Shown here one piece after another: positions 59,004 through 64,000 of a DNA stretch of 64,000 nucleotides. The position numbers and the translations under genes were made by a program. The stretch comes from Azospirillum picis (GTDB taxonomy: Bacteria; Pseudomonadota; Alphaproteobacteria; Azospirillales; Azospirillaceae). The notes beneath the pieces are model-generated. The model searched no databases and had not been told where the DNA came from. It was given only the letters and a program-made list of their open reading frames with translations. Numbering within the stretch: position 1 is the stretch's first letter; each line of letters begins with the position of its first letter. The DNA lies in assembly GCF_017876115.1 (NCBI RefSeq), contig NZ_JAGINO010000029.1, positions 25,270 to 89,269 on the forward strand, in the 5' to 3' direction.

Positions 59004-60713
59004 ATGATCCGCTCGATACCGCCCGTCCGCGGCCTGTCCGCCGTTCTCGTCCTGGCCGCTGCCCTGCCGGCCGGTGCCCTCGCGCAGGCGGGGCCGCCGG
59101 CCGTTCCGCTGCTGCCGCCGTCGCTGGACCCCAGCCGCGTCGAGCAGCGCTTCGAGCGTCCCGCCGTGCCGCAGTCGGTGCCGGAGATCGAGATGCCGGA
59201 GCCGGAGAAGGCTCCGCCGCCCAAGGACGCGGAGCGCATCACGCTCACGCTGTCGGCGATCCGCATCGACGGCAACAGCGTCTATGACAGCGACAGCCTG
59301 GCCGAGCTGTGGCGCGACCGGCTGGGCAAGGCGGTCACCCTGGCCGACCTCTATGCCATCCGCGACGCCGTCACCGCCCGCTACCGCAACGACGGCTATG
59401 TGCTGTCCCAGGCGGTGGTGCCGGCGCAACGCATCCGCGACGGCGTGGTCCGGCTGCAGGTGGTGGAAGGCTATGTCAGCGAGGTGCTGATCCAGGGGGA
59501 GGCGAAGGACCGGCTTGGCCTGCTGCCGCGCATGGCCGAGAAGATCAAGGCGTCCCGCCCGCTGCGAATGGCGGACATGGAGCGTTACGTCCTGCTCGCC
59601 GACGATTTGCCCGGCGTGACCGTGAAGACGGTGCTGGAGGCATCGCCCGACACGCCCGGCGCCTCGCGGCTGACGCTGACGCTGGAGCGCACGCCGGTCG
59701 AGGGTTTCGTCTCGCTCGACAACCGTGGGACGCGCTCTGTCGGGCCGATGCAGCTCACGGGAGCCGTCAACGTCGAGGACCAGCTTGGGCTGTTCGAACG
59801 GACCGCCGCGCAGGGCATCGTCACGCAGCAGGTGCGTGAGCTGCGCTTCTTCGATGTCGGCCAGTTGGTGCCGGTGGACGCCGAGGGCACGACGGTGGAG
59901 TACGGCGTCCGCCGGTCCTGGTCGAAGCCGGGCGACAGCGTGCGCCCGCTGGAACTGGACGGACTGACCACCTCTGCCCGCATCGGCTTGTCGCACCCCT
60001 TTATTCGCAGCCGCGCGCAGACCCTGCGCGCGGGGCTGAGCTTTACCCTCCGCGACACCCGGACCGACGCGCTGGGCGACCGGCTGTCCGAAGACCGGCT
60101 GCGCATCCTCTCGGCGACCGTTTCCTACGATTTCGCCGACGGCTGGGGTGGCGCGAACCTGCTGACCGCCGAACTCTCCAAGGGGCTCGACATCCTCGGC
60201 GCCACCCGGTCGGGCAGCGCCGGGTTGACCCGCAGCGGCGGGCGCAGCGATTTCCGCAAGCTGAACGTCGTGGCGCAACGCAATCAGCCCCTCAGCGGCT
60301 CGACCACCCTCGTGCTGTCCGGCGAGGCGCAATACAGCCCGGACCAGCTTCTGTCGTCGGAGGAATACGGCATCGGCGGCAAGCTGTACGGCCGCGCTTT
60401 CGATCCCTCGGAACTCACCGGGGACAGCGGCATCGCCGGGCGGGCGGAGTTTCAGTACATGGTGCCGGTTGGCGGCGACGGGCTGGATTACGCCATGGCC
60501 TACGGCTTCGGCGACTATGGCGCCGTCTGGAACCATGAGGCCGGGACCCGCCACGGCCGCCGCTCCCTGGCGTCGGCCGGCATCGGCCTGCGCATCGGCC
60601 TGTTCGGTCGGGTCGACGCCGGCGTTGAGCTGGCCAAGCCCTTCCTTGCCACCCCGATCAGCACGCTGGACCGCGACCCGAGGGTGTTCTTCACCCTGTC
60701 GTCGCGCTTCTGA
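59004..60713 (+). CDS. TpsB/ShlB/FhaC-family two-partner secretion transporter
   Basis: A 569-residue outer-membrane protein. The signal peptide ends near residue 28. A Pro-rich segment is followed by POTRA domains (ITLTLSAIRIDGNSVYDSDSLAELWRDRLGKAVTLADLYAIRDAVTARYRNDGYVLSQAVVPAQRIRDGVVRLQVVEGYV), then the 16-strand barrel, ending in the aromatic RVFFTLSSRF. It would export a large TpsA beta-helix protein. No gene with a TPS signal follows. It begins 11 bases after the cyclase stop. Confidence 0.88.
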   Translation: MIRSIPPVRGLSAVLVLAAALPAGALAQAGPPAVPLLPPSLDPSRVEQRFERPAVPQSVPEIEMPEPEKAPPPKDAERITLTLSAIRIDGNSVYDSDSLAELWRDRLGKAVTLADLYAIRDAVTARYRNDGYVLSQAVVPAQRIRDGVVRLQVVEGYVSEVLIQGEAKDRLGLLPRMAEKIKASRPLRMADMERYVLLADDLPGVTVKTVLEASPDTPGASRLTLTLERTPVEGFVSLDNRGTRSVGPMQLTGAVNVEDQLGLFERTAAQGIVTQQVRELRFFDVGQLVPVDAEGTTVEYGVRRSWSKPGDSVRPLELDGLTTSARIGLSHPFIRSRAQTLRAGLSFTLRDTRTDALGDRLSEDRLRILSATVSYDFADGWGGANLLTAELSKGLDILGATRSGSAGLTRSGGRSDFRKLNVVAQRNQPLSGSTTLVLSGEAQYSPDQLLSSEEYGIGGKLYGRAFDPSELTGDSGIAGRAEFQYMVPVGGDGLDYAMAYGFGDYGAVWNHEAGTRHGRRSLASAGIGLRIGLFGRVDAGVELAKPFLATPISTLDRDPRVFFTLSSRF

Positions 60714-60752
60714 GGCAAGGCAATGCCGGAACAGATTGCGACCCGATCGGGA

Positions 60753-60781
60753 GCCGCCGCGCCGGTTGCCGGCGCGGCGGC
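60753..60781 (+). terminator. Terminator after the TpsB gene
   Basis: A perfect 13-bp stem GCCGCCGCGCCGG/CCGGCGCGGCGGC (60753-60765, 60769-60781) with a TTG loop, followed by CTTTCC. It ends the secreted protein-cyclase-TpsB unit and sits between converging genes. Confidence 0.75.
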
Positions 60782-60818
60782 CTTTCCGGAAAGAAGAGCC
60801 TGATGCCTTGCCCGGGCG

Positions 60819-61421
60819 TCAGATCAGTTCGACCCGCTGGGCAACCGGGGCGTCCTCGGACCCGACGGCGACATAGCGGACGTCCTCGCCGTCGGCCACG
60901 ATGTCCAGTCCCGACTGCCGCAGGGTGGCGCGGTCGAAATAAACCGTCGCGCCATCTTCCCAGGGCTCGATCAGGCCGGACTGGCTGTCGAGATTGTACC
61001 AGCGCACCGTACCGTAGGCCATCACCGCCGGGCCGGCCGGCTCCGCGGTGCGCTCGCGCCGTTCGCGTTGCGGCTTCGGCATGCGGGCAACGGTGTCGCC
61101 ACCATCTTCCGGCATGCTGGCCGTGGCGGTGGGCCGCGGCGGGCGTTGATTGCGGGCGCGGGGCGGCGGCGGGGTTTCCGGGGGAGTGGCGGAGTGAATG
61201 GCGACCACCTGGGGACCCTTGGCGCCCTGGGCAAGGTCGCAGACGACCGTCGTTCCCTCCACCGGGTTGGGCAGGGAGGCGGCGGCCAGGACGGAGGCGT
61301 GCAGGAAGGCCTCGCCGGAACCATCGGCAAGCCGGACGAATCCAAATCCCTTTTCCGGCTTGAACCACTTCACCGTCGCGGTGACGTTCGTCGCGGTGAC
61401 GTTCTTCAACTCTTCGCTCAA
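60819..61421 (-). CDS. Tandem cold-shock-domain protein
   Basis: A 200-residue nucleic-acid-binding protein. CSD1 at ~12-77 has good RNP1-like residues (VKWFKPEKGFGFVRLADGSGEAFLHASVL). A Pro/Arg-rich linker follows. CSD2 at ~133-195 (GTVRWYNLDSQSGLIEPWEDGATVYFDRATL) lacks the KGFGF/FVH aromatic binding residues and is degenerate. Two-CSD proteins of this type are common in alphaproteobacteria. The start codon is TTG at 61421, with AAAGGG eight bases before it; no ATG or GTG lies near. Confidence 0.8.
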   Translation of the reverse strand: MSEELKNVTATNVTATVKWFKPEKGFGFVRLADGSGEAFLHASVLAAASLPNPVEGTTVVCDLAQGAKGPQVVAIHSATPPETPPPPRARNQRPPRPTATASMPEDGGDTVARMPKPQRERRERTAEPAGPAVMAYGTVRWYNLDSQSGLIEPWEDGATVYFDRATLRQSGLDIVADGEDVRYVAVGSEDAPVAQRVELI

Positions 61422-61830
61422 GACAGGTCCCTTTCACGTCCTGTAGGCCGGGGGCGGTGTCCCTTGTCCTAACCTGGGCGTGGACCCGCTGTTTGACCAT
61501 GAAAAAGACCCCGGCGGGCTCAATCGTATCATGGAAACCGGGAAAATGACCAGGGTGGTCTGGTCTCGCAATTGCTTTGACGTGGACGAAAACGCGCCCG
61601 CGGTTTGTGGCCGGGACAGGTGTTGAGCCAGGTTTGCAACCCCTGTTGCACAAACCGCCCTGAATATTCCAGGAGGGAAGAGTCATGGCGTCTCCAAATT
61701 CGGGTGCGGTAACAGAGTACAAGAAGCCTTTCTTGCGGTCTTGACCTGTCCATCGGAGGTACCCTGGAGAGAAATAATTTATTAACCTAAAAATTTGACT
61801 CATCCCTCCGCCAATACGGAGGATTGACTT
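61422..61830. other. Divergent intergenic region
   Basis: Holds the control regions of the cold-shock gene (left) and the beta-helix gene (right). The cold-shock gene probably has a long 5' leader, usual for the family. Bases 61765-61800 are AT-rich and could be the promoter of the right gene. No small gene is supported. Confidence 0.45.
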
Positions 61831-63708
61831 ATGACGACCACCGACCAGACCGCCTTTTACGTGTCCACCCAGGGCAAGGATAGCTGGTCCGGGCGGCTCG
61901 CCGCTCCCAACGCCGCCGGCACCGACGGTCCCTTCGCGAGCCTCGAGAAGGCCCGGGACGCGATGCGGGCGGGCGATACCGACACCACTTACGTCCGCGG
62001 CGGCACCTACCGCCTGGACCAGACCCTGACCCTCGACGCCCGGGACGACGGCCACAGCTTCCTCGCCTACAAGGGCGAGGCGCCGGTCCTGAGCGGTGGC
62101 GAGCGCGTGCAGGGTTTCACCAGCGAGGGCAACGGCCTCTATTCGGCCAAGCTGTCGGACGCCAACGGTCTGGACGTCACCATCGGCGGCATCCGGCAGC
62201 ATGCGGCACAGACCGGAGACTTCGATCCGGCGAACCCGGCGACGAGCGGCTGGCACGTGACGAAGGCCGGTTCCGATGGCGCCAGCAAGACCAGCTTCAA
62301 CTTCAAGGCCGGCGACATTCCGTCGACCCTGAAGCCGCATGACGGACTGGTCGTTCAGACCTTCGACACCGAGCGGCTGACCGACAACATCTCGTCGGTA
62401 AAGGAGGTCGACGCGTACCATCACACCGTGACGCTGGACTCCCCCGCTTCCTACGCATTGCGTTCCGGTGGCACCTATCGCGTGATGAACGATGCCTCGT
62501 TGATCCGGGATGCCGGCGAATTCGGATGGCGCGCCTCGGATGGCAAGCTGGTGGTGAAGCCGGAGCATCCGGGCAGCTTCCAGGCCGACGGTGTCGTCGT
62601 CGCCCGATTGGGAACGCTGATCAGCACCAGCAAGGCCAGCAACCTGACCATCGAAGGGTTGACCTTCACCGACGCCCGGTATGACGGCGCGGCCCTGTCG
62701 ATGAAGGGCGGGCACGGAAATTCCGTCGGCGGCAACCACTTCGTCAATGTCGGGACGGCGGTCGCGCTCGACGGCACCGACAACAGCCGCGTTGCCGGCA
62801 ACCATATGGAGCATCTGGGGGGCAACGGCGTCTCGATGATCCATGCCGCCGACGGCAACCGCATCTATGCCAACACCATCGAGCATATCGGCGAGATCAT
62901 CAAGGGCGGTGCCGGCATCGGTGGCGTCGGCAGCAGCAACGCGCTGATCAGCCACAACGACATCAGCGACGCACCGCGCTACGGCGTTTCGCTGAAGGAG
63001 TGGGACGACGGCCAGCTCAACCGCAACAACACCGTCCAGTTCAACCGCATCCATCATGTCGGCCAGGAAACCGCCGACGGCGGCGGGATCGAGATGCTCG
63101 GACGGTCGGGAGCCGCCACCGGCTCGGTGATCCGCGGCAACGAGGTCATCGATACCGGCGGACTGGCCACCGACGCCAACGGCTCCTGGCTGACCGATCA
63201 CAAGGGCTGGGGCATCTCGCTCGATGACCTGACCAGCGGCGTCACGGTGCGCGACAATCTGGTGAAGGGATTCTCCTGGGGCGGCATCTATGTCCATGGC
63301 GGCGATGGCAACCTGCTGGAAAACAACTTCGGCGTCGCCAGCCGCGCCGAGGATGCCTTCATCCGTGTCGAGTGGGTGCCCAAGGCAGGGGCCGAGGCCC
63401 GGGCGCAGGACACCACGGTGATCCATAACCTTGCAGCCGGAGAGGTGCCGATCGATCGCTACTGGAAGCTGCTGAGCCCCGGCACCCTGACGATGGACGG
63501 CAACCTCGCGGCAAACGGGCATGGCTACGGGGCCAATGATGCCGTCTTCAATCCTGGCTTCACCGATTCCGCTCGCGCCGACTATTCGCTGAAGGAGGAC
63601 GCCGCGGCCCTGTCCTTCGGCATCCATGACCTCAGTTGGTCATCGATGGGCGTGGACGGTTATCATGCCGGCGGTGACCTGCCGCAGTTCTGGGATCAGG
63701 CTGCCTGA
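61831..63708 (+). CDS. Right-handed parallel beta-helix protein
   Basis: A 625-residue protein. The N-terminus (AFYVSTQGKDSWSGRLAAPNAAGTDGPFASLEKARDAMRAG) and YKGEAPVLSGGERVQGF match the entry module of beta-helix carbohydrate-active enzymes. Residues ~260-520 are parallel beta-helix coils (LTIEGLTFTDARYDGAALSMKGGHGNSVGGNHF, SRVAGNHMEHLGGNGVSM, NRIYANTIEHIG). The substrate is unknown; lyases, epimerases and glycosidases share the fold. There is no signal peptide, TPS signal or RTX repeat, so the export route is unclear. GGAGG precedes ATG. Confidence 0.75.
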   Translation: MTTTDQTAFYVSTQGKDSWSGRLAAPNAAGTDGPFASLEKARDAMRAGDTDTTYVRGGTYRLDQTLTLDARDDGHSFLAYKGEAPVLSGGERVQGFTSEGNGLYSAKLSDANGLDVTIGGIRQHAAQTGDFDPANPATSGWHVTKAGSDGASKTSFNFKAGDIPSTLKPHDGLVVQTFDTERLTDNISSVKEVDAYHHTVTLDSPASYALRSGGTYRVMNDASLIRDAGEFGWRASDGKLVVKPEHPGSFQADGVVVARLGTLISTSKASNLTIEGLTFTDARYDGAALSMKGGHGNSVGGNHFVNVGTAVALDGTDNSRVAGNHMEHLGGNGVSMIHAADGNRIYANTIEHIGEIIKGGAGIGGVGSSNALISHNDISDAPRYGVSLKEWDDGQLNRNNTVQFNRIHHVGQETADGGGIEMLGRSGAATGSVIRGNEVIDTGGLATDANGSWLTDHKGWGISLDDLTSGVTVRDNLVKGFSWGGIYVHGGDGNLLENNFGVASRAEDAFIRVEWVPKAGAEARAQDTTVIHNLAAGEVPIDRYWKLLSPGTLTMDGNLAANGHGYGANDAVFNPGFTDSARADYSLKEDAAALSFGIHDLSWSSMGVDGYHAGGDLPQFWDQAA

Positions 63709-63738
63709 TCATCGGCATGGCATGATCCTGTCCACCTG

Positions 63739-63773
63739 TGAGAGGCGGCGGTTCACGCAACCGCCGCCTCTCA
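63739..63773 (+). terminator. Hairpin after the beta-helix gene
   Basis: A perfect 15-bp stem TGAGAGGCGGCGGTT/AACCGCCGCCTCTCA (63739-63753, 63759-63773) with a CACGC loop. No T-run follows, but it lies 30 bases after the stop and ahead of the next promoter. Confidence 0.7.
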
Positions 63774-63827
63774 TGGTCCGCGTGCGACCCCCGCCGCGGA
63801 GAAATGCGATGTGGGTGAAAAAAGTGC

Positions 63828-63857
63828 TTGCGCGGTCCGGGGGGTGCCGCATATAAA
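63828..63857 (+). promoter_or_regulatory. Strong promoter, stable-RNA type
   Basis: -35 TTGCGC (63828-63833), an 18-base spacer and -10 TATAAA (63852-63857), followed by a GC-rich discriminator GCGCCTCC as in stringently controlled rRNA and tRNA promoters. An A-rich patch (TGAAAAAAGTG) lies just upstream like an UP element. No gene lies on this strand inside the window after it. Confidence 0.65.
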
Positions 63858-63863
63858 GCGCCT

Positions 63864-64000
63864 CCCGACGCGAACGACGCCGGCGCCGCCGAAACGGCAG
63901 CGACAGGTACGCGAAACGGGAAGCCCGACAAACCGGCGCTCAGCACCCGAACCCCAGATGGTTCGGGCCGACAGCCGGTTCCGCGTCGGGCGGGTTCTTT
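63864..64000 (+). other. Probable rRNA operon leader, cut by the window edge
   Basis: Transcribed region without an ORF. It contains a stem CCCGAACC/GGTTCGGG (63946-63953, 63960-63967). The last bases, GGGTTCTTT, could be the beginning of an rRNA boxA antitermination element. If so, 16S rRNA begins shortly beyond the window. Confidence 0.5.

Noticed and set aside
60691..63627. A 978-codon frame antisense to the beta-helix gene and across the cold-shock gene
   Set aside because: It crosses two well-supported genes, and its composition is shadow-like.

Overview
The window reads as chromosomal DNA of a GC-rich alphaproteobacterium, most like Azospirillum and its relatives in the Rhodospirillales. 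This is inferred from protein resemblance, the soluble NAD-linked formate dehydrogenase operon, a ChvG/ChvI-type two-component pair, an alphaproteobacterial-type SUF cluster under an Rrf2 regulator, and gene style (dense packing, frequent ATGA overlaps, GGAGG-type ribosome sites). No database search was possible.

Layout. 1-5.7 kb: rpsI with a textbook terminator, argC, a gamma-carbonic-anhydrase-like protein, an OmpA-family protein, and a divergent FMN-binding protein / MocR-type regulator pair. 5.9-11.7 kb: trehalose synthase fused to maltokinase, then glycogen branching enzyme. 11.8-12.4 kb: a small basic protein and tRNA-Ser(GCU). 12.4-20.7 kb: a decayed genomic island starting at the tRNA 3' end. 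It holds a tyrosine-integrase remnant with an in-frame amber codon, an HNH-endonuclease remnant with an in-frame opal codon and lost ligands, a frameshifted small membrane protein, a BLUF protein whose photoactive Tyr is Phe, a receiver-like protein lacking its phosphorylation residues, zinc-ribbon and Cys-rich small proteins, a BON-LysM protein and a GNAT acetyltransferase.

20.9-30.4 kb: organic-acid and C1 metabolism. There is a LysR gene, a divergent D-malate/tartrate dehydrogenase and DmlR-like pair, and fdsGBA-fdhD-fdsD for cytoplasmic formate oxidation to NADH, with a LysR-type palindrome upstream. 30.4-33.6 kb: a lipoprotein, response regulator and histidine kinase in one minus-strand unit. 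34.4-41.2 kb: the complete minus-strand cluster rrf2-sufB-sufC-sufD-sufS-sufU-sufT-sufA, with a perfect palindrome over the regulator's promoter. 41.4-43.9 kb: three envelope/stress-type membrane proteins translated in a coupled chain.

44-55.8 kb: a coiled-coil unknown, malate synthase G, a TPR-methyltransferase, a PmtA-like methyltransferase, an orphan ParB-like protein, a glyoxalase-II-like hydrolase, an Rrf2 regulator, purA, hisZ and phoU. 56-60.7 kb: a secreted unknown, a CHASE2 adenylyl cyclase and a TpsB/FhaC outer-membrane transporter, apparently one operon but without an obvious TpsA substrate. 60.8-63.7 kb: a two-domain cold-shock protein and a 625-residue parallel beta-helix protein with no signal peptide. 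The last ~170 bases look like a strong promoter and leader of a stable-RNA (probably rRNA) operon leaving the window.

The main metabolic themes are storage sugar (trehalose, maltose-1-phosphate, glycogen), formate and C4/C2 acid use (formate dehydrogenase, D-malate dehydrogenase, malate synthase), and Fe-S assembly, which also serves the cluster-rich formate dehydrogenase. The points most worth a second look are the light-signalling-like but catalytically altered proteins in the island, the cyclase-TpsB unit without a substrate, and several clean palindromes that look like operators.
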